NCBI RefSeq assembly: GCF_001792775.2
Contig: NZ_MLGE02000001.1
Coordinates: 124,001-188,000, forward strand
From: Staphylococcus pseudintermedius
GTDB taxonomy: Bacteria; Bacillota; Bacilli; Staphylococcales; Staphylococcaceae
Length of the DNA: 64,000 nucleotides
Direction of reading: 5' to 3'
The translations under genes and the position numbers were made by a program. This document shows positions 57,090-64,000 of the stretch, piece by piece. The first letter of the stretch is position 1. Every line of letters starts with the position of its first letter. The notes below the pieces were generated by a model, which saw nothing but the letters and a program-made list of their open reading frames with translations, had not been told where the DNA came from and made no database searches.

Positions 57090-57707
57090 ATGTACGCTTT
57101 TTACGCATCTGAATTATCAAAGCAACAAATGTATAAATTTTTAATCGGTTCTGTTGTGCCTCGACCTATCGCATTAATTACGAGTCAGTCTGAGGAAGGT
57201 CTTCTCAATATTGCACCGTTCAGCTTTTTCAATATTGTCTCTTCAGAACCGGCACTATTGTCGGTAGCAGTCAATCGTAAAGAAGGCGCGATGAAAGACA
57301 CTGCGCGCAATATCTTAACGACGAAAGAAGCAGTCGTACATGTCGTCACTGAAGCTAACGTTGCGAATGCGAATCAAACGGCTGCCCTGCTACCTCCTGA
57401 TGAAAGCGAATTGGATCATACGACATTTACAACGACAGATTCGGAAATGGTCAACGTGCCTAGCTTGAATGAAAGCAGTATCCGATTTGAAGTCAAGCTC
57501 TATCAGCACGTTGAAATTAAAAATGATCGCAATGAAAACACGAACGATTTGTTATTACTTGAAATTCAAAAGGTTTATATAGATGAAGATTTATTTGATC
57601 TAGAAAAAGGGTATGTAGATGTAGAAAACGTTCAACCTGTGAGCCGACTTGCTGGCGACAATTATGCGCGTCTCGGCGAAACATTTACAATTAAAAGACC
57701 CCGATAA
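57090..57707 (+). CDS. Flavin reductase-like FMN-binding protein
   Basis: A 205-aa protein of the split-barrel flavin reductase (DIM6/NTAB) family: ..KFLIGSVVPRPIALITSQSEEGLLNIAPFSFFNIVSSEPALLSVAV... It likely binds FMN. It lies 45 bp after mhqE and 21 bp before the esterase, so it is an additional member of the quinone-response operon, perhaps reducing quinones. Confidence 0.85.
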   Translation: MYAFYASELSKQQMYKFLIGSVVPRPIALITSQSEEGLLNIAPFSFFNIVSSEPALLSVAVNRKEGAMKDTARNILTTKEAVVHVVTEANVANANQTAALLPPDESELDHTTFTTTDSEMVNVPSLNESSIRFEVKLYQHVEIKNDRNENTNDLLLLEIQKVYIDEDLFDLEKGYVDVENVQPVSRLAGDNYARLGETFTIKRPR

Positions 57708-57728
57708 TTATAAAAGAGGTGAAATATT

Positions 57729-58316
57729 ATGGAACATATTTTTAAACAAGGTGAACCATCACAGCCTACATTTGTCTTATTACACGGTACAGGTGGAGAC
57801 GAACACGATTTATTACCCGTTGCAGAAATGCTAGACCCATCATACAACGTGTTAGGCGTACGTGGAAACGTATCAGAAAACGGCATGAACCGCTTCTTCA
57901 AACGTCACGGTGAAGGCCAATACGATGTAGAAGACTTGAAATTTAGAACAACTGAATTGCACGAATTCCTTGAAAGTGCAGCAAACCAATATAACTTCGA
58001 CTTAGATAAAGTCGTTTTAGTTGGCTTCTCAAACGGCTCCAACATTGCGATTAGCTTAATGTTAGAAGAAAATATGCCATACAAAAAAGGCTTATTATTC
58101 GCACCACTTTATCCATTAGAAGTACCAGAAAATCTTGACTTATCAGGTAAATCTGTCTATCTCTCTATGGGTAAAAACGACCCAATCGTCCCTGTTTCAG
58201 AGAGCGAACATGTCCGCGCTATTTTCAAAGACCGCGGTGCTGATGTGACTGAGTACTGGGTCAACAGCCACGAATTGACACAAGGTACAGTTTTAGCAGC
58301 GAAAGAAACATTATAA
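57729..58316 (+). CDS. mhqD: Alpha/beta hydrolase, MhqD-like esterase
   Basis: A 195-aa carboxylesterase/phospholipase-type hydrolase. The nucleophile Ser is in VGFSNGSNIA (GxSxG-like), the Asp in KNDPIVPVSES and the His in VNSHELTQG. An oxyanion HGTGGDEHDLLP motif is near residue 18. Last gene of the mhq-like operon, followed by a terminator. Confidence 0.87.
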   Translation: MEHIFKQGEPSQPTFVLLHGTGGDEHDLLPVAEMLDPSYNVLGVRGNVSENGMNRFFKRHGEGQYDVEDLKFRTTELHEFLESAANQYNFDLDKVVLVGFSNGSNIAISLMLEENMPYKKGLLFAPLYPLEVPENLDLSGKSVYLSMGKNDPIVPVSESEHVRAIFKDRGADVTEYWVNSHELTQGTVLAAKETL

Positions 58317-58321
58317 GTACG

Positions 58322-58360
58322 AAAAAGAGCTTAGGTGCTTATCGCCTAGGCTCTTTTTTT
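58322..58360 (+). terminator. Terminator after mhqD
   Basis: AGAGCTTAGGTG (58326-58337) pairs with CGCCTAGGCTCT (58343-58354), two G-U pairs, followed by T7. Confidence 0.85.
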
Positions 58361-58379
58361 GATGCTAATTTTGAAATGG

Positions 58380-58883
58380 TTATTTTTCTATAGTAATTTT
58401 ACTTTTAGCATAATAGTAGGAAGTAATACCAAATAGCACACTTCCAGTCAACCAGCCTAAAAAGTTAACCTCTGCAAAATTAAGTCGTTGGTGTGAAAGA
58501 AATGCAAACAATATATTGATTAACAACGACATTACAAGGAACAACACACTCGCAAAAATGGATTGAAATCTTATTTTTTTCAACACAGCGTGATATGCTT
58601 CTTCGCTATAAACCACTTCTTTATATACATCAGACTTCTTCAAAGTAATTAAAACAGATACAGCGTTAAACAATGCTAGAACGAGTATTAAAATAGTTCC
58701 AACGCTCAATGTATTTTGATATGCATCAACAGCAAGACTAATAAAAAGGAATAATAAAAGTATCCAAAAAGAGCTCAAAAATAAGTACTTCATTTTTTCA
58801 TTAATCAATTGTTCTTCTCTCTCATCTCGACCTTGCACGAAACCTAACATGCGATTCATGAAGCGCTTTTTGTTACCCATCAT
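58380..58883 (-). CDS. Four-helix membrane protein (DUF3278-like)
   Basis: A 167-aa protein with a cytoplasmic N-terminus (GNKKRFMNRMLGFVQGRDEREEQLINEKMKY) and four membrane helices (about 34-52, 60-78, 105-128, 138-160). The pattern matches DUF3278 proteins, which are usually paired with a small Xre regulator, as here. Function unknown. Confidence 0.72.
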   Translation of the reverse strand: MMGNKKRFMNRMLGFVQGRDEREEQLINEKMKYLFLSSFWILLLFLFISLAVDAYQNTLSVGTILILVLALFNAVSVLITLKKSDVYKEVVYSEEAYHAVLKKIRFQSIFASVLFLVMSLLINILFAFLSHQRLNFAEVNFLGWLTGSVLFGITSYYYAKSKITIEK

Positions 58884-58889
58884 GTCATC

Positions 58890-59081
58890 TCAGTCCTCCC
58901 AAAAAATATCATTCAACGTAACACCTAATGTTAAACAAATACTAATGCATAACTTCAGGGACGGGTTGTACTTATTATTTTCAATCAAATTAATCGTTTG
59001 TCTTGAGACGCCTACTTTTCGAGACAATTCTAATTGGGAAATCCCACATTTTTTCCTATATTCCACCAATCGATTCATCAT
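58890..59081 (-). CDS. Small Xre-family regulator
   Basis: A 63-aa protein that is almost entirely a Cro/CI helix-turn-helix (LVEYRKKCGISQLELSRKVGVSRQTINLIENNKYNPSLKL..). It lies 6 bp before the DUF3278-like gene on the same strand, a common pair in firmicutes. It probably controls its own operon. Confidence 0.88.
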   Translation of the reverse strand: MMNRLVEYRKKCGISQLELSRKVGVSRQTINLIENNKYNPSLKLCISICLTLGVTLNDIFWED

Positions 59082-59227
59082 GTATGCCCCTTTTGGAATG
59101 TCATATATATTGTACTTTTATATTAAGAGATTTTTAGGAGGATGTCAAATATAAATGACATATACAATAAAAAAATGCGTATGACCAAGCATCCATCGTT
59201 CACTTGATCCTACGCATAGATATAGAA

Positions 59228-59542
59228 CTAACCTTTTATTGTTGTTAATACTTTATTCGGAACATCATTTTCAGCTATAGGTTCGACATTCAAAATAACG
59301 CCTTTTTGATCGGTCATCGTCACTTTAATCCAGTCGCCCTCTTTCATTTGTTCAATATCTTTATCTAAATATACCGTATGCTTATCATTTTCGGAATACA
59401 AAGCGATACTGTCATGTTTATGCGTCACTTGACCATAATAATCTTCTTTTTGATTCAAATTGATTAAACTTATTGAAATATAGACCACCATAGTCACCAA
59501 TAATACCGCTATCGCAATCAGTGTAACTTTTTTGCGCGCCAT
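59228..59542 (-). CDS. Membrane-anchored small protein, unknown family
   Basis: A 104-aa protein from ATG 59542 (AAAGGAG 8 nt upstream) with one N-terminal membrane segment (5-27) and an extracellular beta-type domain (..YYGQVTHKHDSIALYSENDKHTVYLDKDIEQMKEGDWIKVTM..). This resembles small OB-like secreted domains. I cannot name a family. Confidence 0.7.
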   Translation of the reverse strand: MARKKVTLIAIAVLLVTMVVYISISLINLNQKEDYYGQVTHKHDSIALYSENDKHTVYLDKDIEQMKEGDWIKVTMTDQKGVILNVEPIAENDVPNKVLTTIKG

Positions 59543-59752
59543 CGTTGTAACTCCTTTAGTCAAACAAGATAATACTACTATATCCGAGTTGGTAACAAAT
59601 GTCATAGCCCCTGAGACTGAAATATTCATACAGCTAGAAAAGTAGGAAACTGGTAAACAATGCTTTTTTATCAGTTCGTTTTATATACTAGATTCTGAAT
59701 TAGTATTTTTTACACTCAGAGACGTACTAACAAAATAAATATTATACTTCCT

Positions 59753-59908
59753 TTATAAAATTTTCATCAAATATACAACTAGATACAACACTGAAATAAT
59801 CAGCATGATAATCGATAAAAATCCTAATTTACTAATTTGGCTATTCTGCACTTCATTTGTAACAAATACACTTAATAGTATTGTCATTATAATAAATAGT
59901 AATAAAAT
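59753..59908 (-). CDS. Possible 51-aa membrane peptide with ATT start
   Basis: A minus-strand frame of 51 codons contains two hydrophobic segments and ends ..LYLVVYLMKIL. A near-perfect ribosome site GAGGAGG lies 7 nt before an in-frame ATT (59908). The first ATG is at 59887 (44 aa). The strong ribosome site makes a real small gene plausible. The rest of the gap 59543-60180 shows only the noc terminator. Confidence 0.45.
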   Translation of the reverse strand: MLLLFIIMTILLSVFVTNEVQNSQISKLGFLSIIMLIISVLYLVVYLMKIL

Positions 59909-60135
59909 AAAGACGCCTCCTCACATAATTGCAATATTACTCTAATTACAGACATAAGTGAATCTAAGCAAACAGAAATACCATTTTTTTCTTGTGTGCT
60001 GTTTTTCTATTAATAAAATTAGACGTACGTGAGACTCCCCTCAACATACGTTTATTTACAAACTGTTTGATATTCAATTATTAGAATATGCATCAACGCC
60101 TACATTACGAGAACCGTGTAAGACTTCTGAGAGCC

Positions 60136-60171
60136 AAAAAGAAAAGGTGCAAGCAGTCTTTGCTCACACCT
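60136..60171 (-). terminator. Terminator after noc
   Basis: On the minus strand GGTGTGAGCA and TGCTTGCACC pair around AAGAC, followed by TTTTCTTTTT. Confidence 0.75.
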
Positions 60172-60180
60172 CAATAACAA

Positions 60181-61032
60181 TCACTTACGATACAATCGGA
60201 TCTGAATCTCCACATAATCTTCATGCTCTTTTTCTTTTTGTTCATACCGAATTCCATTCGCACGGATTTCCATCAAACTATCCGCAATAATGTCACGGGC
60301 TTCAGAGACATCTTGTGCAAATTCAGGAGGACGCGCCACGACTTTCTCTTCCACCACATCGTCTTTAACGGTTGTTGCCTTCAAACGCTCCTCGGTTTGT
60401 TTCACATTCAATTGCTCTTTCAAAATTACACCGAGCATCTCTTCTTGAAATTCAGGCGTTTGGCCAACGAGTGCACGGGCATGACGCTCTGTAATTTGAT
60501 GTTCACGGACCGCTTCCAATACGACAGGCGTTAACTTCAACAAACGCAACTTATTCGCGATGAAACTTTGACTCTTTCCAACACTTTTGGCGAGTTCGGC
60601 CTGTGTAATGCCTTCAAACGCTAGTAATTTTTTGTAGGCTTCTGCTTCTTCTACAGCTGATAAGTTTTCACGTTGTATATTTTCAATCAGTGCAACAACA
60701 GCTGTTTCCTCATCATCTAAATGACGCACGAGTACTTCCGCATCTGTCATTTGATTCATTTGCAAGGCACGAAAACGGCGCTCACCTGCAATGATTTCAT
60801 ACATATTTTCTTCAATCGGACGTACAACAATCGGCTGGAGTAAACCGTGTGCGCGAATCGACTCGGCCAGTTCTTCAATACGTGCTGTATCAAACTTTTG
60901 ACGCGGCTGGTATCGATTAGGTACGATTTTTTCAATATTGATCGATTGCACGCCCTTTTTGTCTTCATCTGTCACGGTTAATAGGTCGTCTTTATTTTTT
61001 AAACCAAATAACTTAGAAAAGGGTTTCTTCAT
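60181..61032 (-). CDS. noc: Nucleoid occlusion protein Noc
   Basis: A 283-aa ParB paralogue. The N-terminal amphipathic helix MKKPFSKLFGL targets membrane, the CTP-binding motif is AGERRFRA and the HTH is ..ITQAELAKSVGKSQSFIANKLRLLKL... It stops division over the nucleoid. Position next to rsmG-mnmG distinguishes it from ParB at 42413. Confidence 0.93.
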   Translation of the reverse strand: MKKPFSKLFGLKNKDDLLTVTDEDKKGVQSINIEKIVPNRYQPRQKFDTARIEELAESIRAHGLLQPIVVRPIEENMYEIIAGERRFRALQMNQMTDAEVLVRHLDDEETAVVALIENIQRENLSAVEEAEAYKKLLAFEGITQAELAKSVGKSQSFIANKLRLLKLTPVVLEAVREHQITERHARALVGQTPEFQEEMLGVILKEQLNVKQTEERLKATTVKDDVVEEKVVARPPEFAQDVSEARDIIADSLMEIRANGIRYEQKEKEHEDYVEIQIRLYRK

Positions 61033-61069
61033 GTTTATTCTCTCCCTTTAATATTCCATAATCCATGCT

Positions 61070-61789
61070 TTATTCAACAAGTGGTGATTTGTTTGGCGTT
61101 CCCGGTTTACGCGGATATTTTTTAGGCGTTTGGCTACGTTTTTCTATCGTTACAATTTGACGTTCACCTGCATCTTCCGGTAAATCAAAAGTATCGACTC
61201 GCTCAATGCGTCCTCCTAATACACCTACTGCAAAGCGTGCTTCTTCCAACTCTTCTTGACCTTTTGAAGATTTCAATGCCAAAAAAACACCATGCTTTTT
61301 CACTAATGGAATGCAGAGTTCACTCAACACTGTCATACGTGCGACAGCCCTTGCTGTGACAACATCGAAAGACGCCCGGTAGTCTTCATTCTTCGCAAAT
61401 GTTTCTGCACGATCATGCACAAATCGGACACCTTCCAATTCTAACACTTCTGCCAATTGATTTAAAAACTGAATGCGTTTGTTCAATGCATCAACAATGG
61501 TTACATGAATTTCTGGAAAGATAATTTTCAATGGAATACTTGGAAACCCTGCACCTGCACCCACGTCACACAAGTTGAGTGGCTGATTGAAATCATGATA
61601 AAAGCTCGGCGTGATGGAATCATAAAAATGTTTCAAATACGCTTCATGCTTTTCAGTAATACTTGTTAAATTAATTTTCCCATTCCATTCTACAAGCATT
61701 TCATAATATTTTTCAAATTGTTGCTTTTGATGCTCGGATAAAGTGATTCCGTGCTCACTTAATTGTGTCGCTAACCATTCTACGCTCAT
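61070..61789 (-). CDS. rsmG: 16S rRNA (guanine527-N7)-methyltransferase
   Basis: A 239-aa SAM methyltransferase with ..[37 protein letters not shown].. as the SAM site. It methylates G527 of 16S rRNA. The C-terminal tail is basic ([22 protein letters not shown]). The start adjoins the mnmG stop directly (TAA ATG), with AAAGGGTG as ribosome site. Confidence 0.96.
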   Translation of the reverse strand: MSVEWLATQLSEHGITLSEHQKQQFEKYYEMLVEWNGKINLTSITEKHEAYLKHFYDSITPSFYHDFNQPLNLCDVGAGAGFPSIPLKIIFPEIHVTIVDALNKRIQFLNQLAEVLELEGVRFVHDRAETFAKNEDYRASFDVVTARAVARMTVLSELCIPLVKKHGVFLALKSSKGQEELEEARFAVGVLGGRIERVDTFDLPEDAGERQIVTIEKRSQTPKKYPRKPGTPNKSPLVE

Positions 61790-63664
61790 TTATTTCACCC
61801 TTTGAATTTTGCCTTGTTCTAAGTAGACTAATAAGATCGAAATATCGGCCGGATTGACACCAGAAATACGTGACGCTTGTGCGATGTTTAACGGTTTCAC
61901 TTCAGCTAACTTTTCACGCGCTTCCGTTGCGAGACTGTCGATTTGACTGTAATCCAAGTCTTCCGGAATTTTCTTTTGTTCCATACGTTTCACTTTATCT
62001 ACTTGTTGCAATGACTTCGTGATGTAACCTTCATATTTCGTTTGAATTTCAACTTGTTCTTCAACATCTGCCGGCAATTGACGCTCTTCCTCTAAAATCT
62101 CAATAATCGTTTCATAAGTCATTTCTGGACGACGTAGCAATTCTTTCGCCAAAATACCATCTTTAAGACGAGAACCGCCCTTTTCTTCAATGATTTGTTG
62201 TACACGTTCGCTCGGTTTAACACGAATTTGTTCTAAACGTGCCATTTCATCAGTAATTTGTTGACGCTTCGTATTAAATCTTTCGTAACGTTCATCAGAA
62301 ATTAAACCTAACTCGTGACCTAAGTCTGTTAAACGTAAATCTGCATTGTCATGACGTAATAGCAAACGATATTCGGCACGAGATGTCAATAAACGATACG
62401 GTTCATTCGTTCCTTTTGTCACAAGGTCATCAATTAACACACCGATGTACGCATCTGAACGGCGTAAAATCGTTTCCTCTTTACCTAACACACGCGCTGC
62501 TGCATTAATTCCGGCCATTAAACCTTGACCTGCCGCTTCTTCATAGCCTGATGTTCCGTTAATTTGACCTGCTGTATAAAGATTTTTGATCATTTTCGTT
62601 TCAAGCGTTGGCCATAATTGTGTTGGTACGAGTGCGTCATATTCAATCGCGTAACCTGCACGCATCATGTCTGCTTTTTCTAAACCTGGAATCGTCGCTA
62701 ACATTTGACGTTGCACTTCTTCAGGTAAGCTTGTTGACAATCCTTGGACGTAAACTTCATTTGTATTACGGCCTTCTGGTTCAAGGAAAAGTTGATGTCT
62801 TGGCTTATCATTAAAACGCACAAACTTATCTTCAATGGATGGGCAATAACGCGGTCCTGTTCCTTTAATCATACCTGAGTACATCGCGGATAAATGCAAG
62901 TTATCATCAATCACTTGGTGTGTTTCGCCATTCGTATACGTCAACCAACATGGGAGCTGATCTAAAATATATTCTGTCGTATCATAACTGAATGCACGAC
63001 CGACATCATCACCAGGTTGAATTTCTGTTTTACTATAATCAATCGTTTTGGCGTTCACACGTGGTGGTGTTCCTGTTTTGAAACGCACGACTTCAAATCC
63101 AAGTTCGCGTAAATGATCTGCAAGTGTAATCGATGGCAATTGATGGTTTGGACCACTTGAATATTTCAAATTACCGAGAATAATTTCACCACGTAAAAAT
63201 GTGCCTGTCGTTAAAATAACCGCTTTTGCGCGATATTCTGTACCGATATTCGTACGGACACCTTTCACTTCTCCGTCTTCGATAATCAGTTCGTCTACCA
63301 TTCCTTGCATGACTTCTAAGTTATCTTCATCTTCTAAAATACGTTTCATTTCTTGTTGATATAGCACTTTGTCTGCTTGGGCACGTAATGCACGAACAGC
63401 TGGCCCTTTACCTGTGTTCAACATACGCATTTGAATATGTGTTTTATCGATTGTTTTCGCCATTTGTCCACCGAGCGCATCGATTTCTCGCACGACAATC
63501 CCTTTCGCAGGTCCCCCTACTGATGGGTTACATGGCATAAATGCGATATTATCTAAATTGATTGTCAGCATGAGCGTATGTGCGCCACGTCGCGCTGATG
63601 CGAGTCCAGCTTCAATACCAGAATGTCCAGCGCCTACTACAATCACGTCGAATGATTTTACCAT
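61790..63664 (-). CDS. mnmG: tRNA uridine-5-carboxymethylaminomethyl modification enzyme MnmG
   Basis: A 624-aa FAD enzyme with [19 protein letters not shown] at the start and the family block [12 protein letters not shown]. With MnmE it modifies U34 of certain tRNAs. The ATG 63664 has GGAGG 8 nt upstream; a TTG five codons earlier overlaps that site and is rejected. Confidence 0.97.
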   Translation of the reverse strand: MVKSFDVIVVGAGHSGIEAGLASARRGAHTLMLTINLDNIAFMPCNPSVGGPAKGIVVREIDALGGQMAKTIDKTHIQMRMLNTGKGPAVRALRAQADKVLYQQEMKRILEDEDNLEVMQGMVDELIIEDGEVKGVRTNIGTEYRAKAVILTTGTFLRGEIILGNLKYSSGPNHQLPSITLADHLRELGFEVVRFKTGTPPRVNAKTIDYSKTEIQPGDDVGRAFSYDTTEYILDQLPCWLTYTNGETHQVIDDNLHLSAMYSGMIKGTGPRYCPSIEDKFVRFNDKPRHQLFLEPEGRNTNEVYVQGLSTSLPEEVQRQMLATIPGLEKADMMRAGYAIEYDALVPTQLWPTLETKMIKNLYTAGQINGTSGYEEAAGQGLMAGINAAARVLGKEETILRRSDAYIGVLIDDLVTKGTNEPYRLLTSRAEYRLLLRHDNADLRLTDLGHELGLISDERYERFNTKRQQITDEMARLEQIRVKPSERVQQIIEEKGGSRLKDGILAKELLRRPEMTYETIIEILEEERQLPADVEEQVEIQTKYEGYITKSLQQVDKVKRMEQKKIPEDLDYSQIDSLATEAREKLAEVKPLNIAQASRISGVNPADISILLVYLEQGKIQRVK

Positions 63665-63682
63665 TTCGTTAACCTCCAAAAA

Positions 63683-64000
63683 TTATTTTCCGAGACAGAA
63701 TTGACTAAACAGTTGATCAATCAATTCTTCACTTGCGGATTCACCTATAATTTCACCTAAAATTTCCCATGTGCGCGTTAAATCGATCTGTACCATATCC
63801 ATTGGGACACCCATTTCTGCAGCATCAATCGCATCTTGTATTGCATTTTTAGCTTGCTTTAATAATGAAATGTGGCGTGAATTAGACACGTACGTCATAT
63901 CTTGGCTTTGTACCTCTCCACCAAAGAATAAATCACGTATTTGTATTTCTAACTCGTCTATCCCTTGTTGTTGGAGCATCGAAGTTTGAATGATTGGCAT
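63683..64000 (-). CDS. mnmE: tRNA modification GTPase MnmE, C-terminal part
   Basis: The last 105 residues of MnmE run off the right edge. The helical domain (..[43 protein letters not shown]) ends with the family's FCIGK-type motif including the catalytic Cys. It lies 18 bp before mnmG. The start is outside the window. Confidence 0.96.
   Translation of the reverse strand: MPIIQTSMLQQQGIDELEIQIRDLFFGGEVQSQDMTYVSNSRHISLLKQAKNAIQDAIDAAEMGVPMDMVQIDLTRTWEILGEIIGESASEELIDQLFSQFCLGK

Overview
The window reads as the chromosome of a low-GC staphylococcus, most likely of the S. intermedius group (S. pseudintermedius or a close relative). The evidence is the protein-level resemblance to S. aureus of guaA/guaB, ahpCF, rpsF-ssb-rpsR, ychF, met, ure, noc and mnmG, an Sbi-type immune-evasion protein, and a Tn5801-like tet(M) element inserted at the 3' end of guaA. 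The species assignment is an inference; no rRNA or tRNA gene is present to confirm it.

Layout. 1-4970: right-hand part of a Tn5801/Tn916-family integrative element (tet(M) 3' part, KTR protein, Xre regulator, sigma-like Orf7, Orf8, DUF3173 protein, tyrosine integrase), ending at an 11-bp att core inside the guaA stop region. 4973-10160: purine salvage and GMP operon xpt-pbuX-guaB-guaA, read leftward under a guanine riboswitch. 10290-15280: sigmaB-type stress gene, GNAT-like protein, coiled-coil HTH protein (RocS-like), TPP-riboswitch-controlled thiO, and cystine symporter tcyP. 15297-18238: bacteriocin-immunity-like ABC system (ATPase, YxeA-like, DUF1430 protein). 18496-24743: nfrA, ahpCF, a secreted DUF1002 protein, bioB and a frataxin-like/DUF1801 protein. 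25060-28746: metNIQ methionine ABC importer and adenosine deaminase. 29139-31130: a large-subunit catalase. 31200-32705: small genes and degraded genes. 32752-33873: rpsF-ssb-rpsR. 34224-35744: Sbi. 35798-37535: ABC-2 exporter. 37691-39911: accessory patch with a 5'-truncated ORF, large palindromes, an orphan polymorphic-toxin C-terminus with its probable immunity gene, and a broken lipoprotein gene. 40135-43237: ychF, DUF951, mscS, parB/spo0J. 43380-50108: T-box(Met)-controlled metICFE. 50794-53391: urease accessory genes ureE-F-G-D with no ureABC next to them. 54137-59542: DUF5996 protein, GNAT, quinone-responsive mhq operon, and small membrane/HTH genes. 60181-64000: noc, rsmG, mnmG and the C-terminus of mnmE, the set that normally flanks oriC, so the origin probably lies just right of the window.

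How it works together. Sulfur and methionine supply is a theme: cystine uptake (tcyP) and methionine uptake (metNIQ) share a CymR-like upstream motif, and de novo methionine synthesis is under a tRNA-Met T-box. Oxidative and electrophile defence is another: ahpCF behind a PerR-like box, katE behind a sigmaB-like promoter, and mhqR/E/D with a palindromic operator. Most genes read leftward, that is, away from the presumed origin.

The least ordinary parts are: the Sbi protein lacking domain III and carrying an internal LPETG; the toxin/immunity patch with perfect inverted repeats at 37.7-39.9 kb; the urease accessory block without structural genes; and RNA hairpins in the Tn5801-like element that appear to hide or present ribosome-binding sites.
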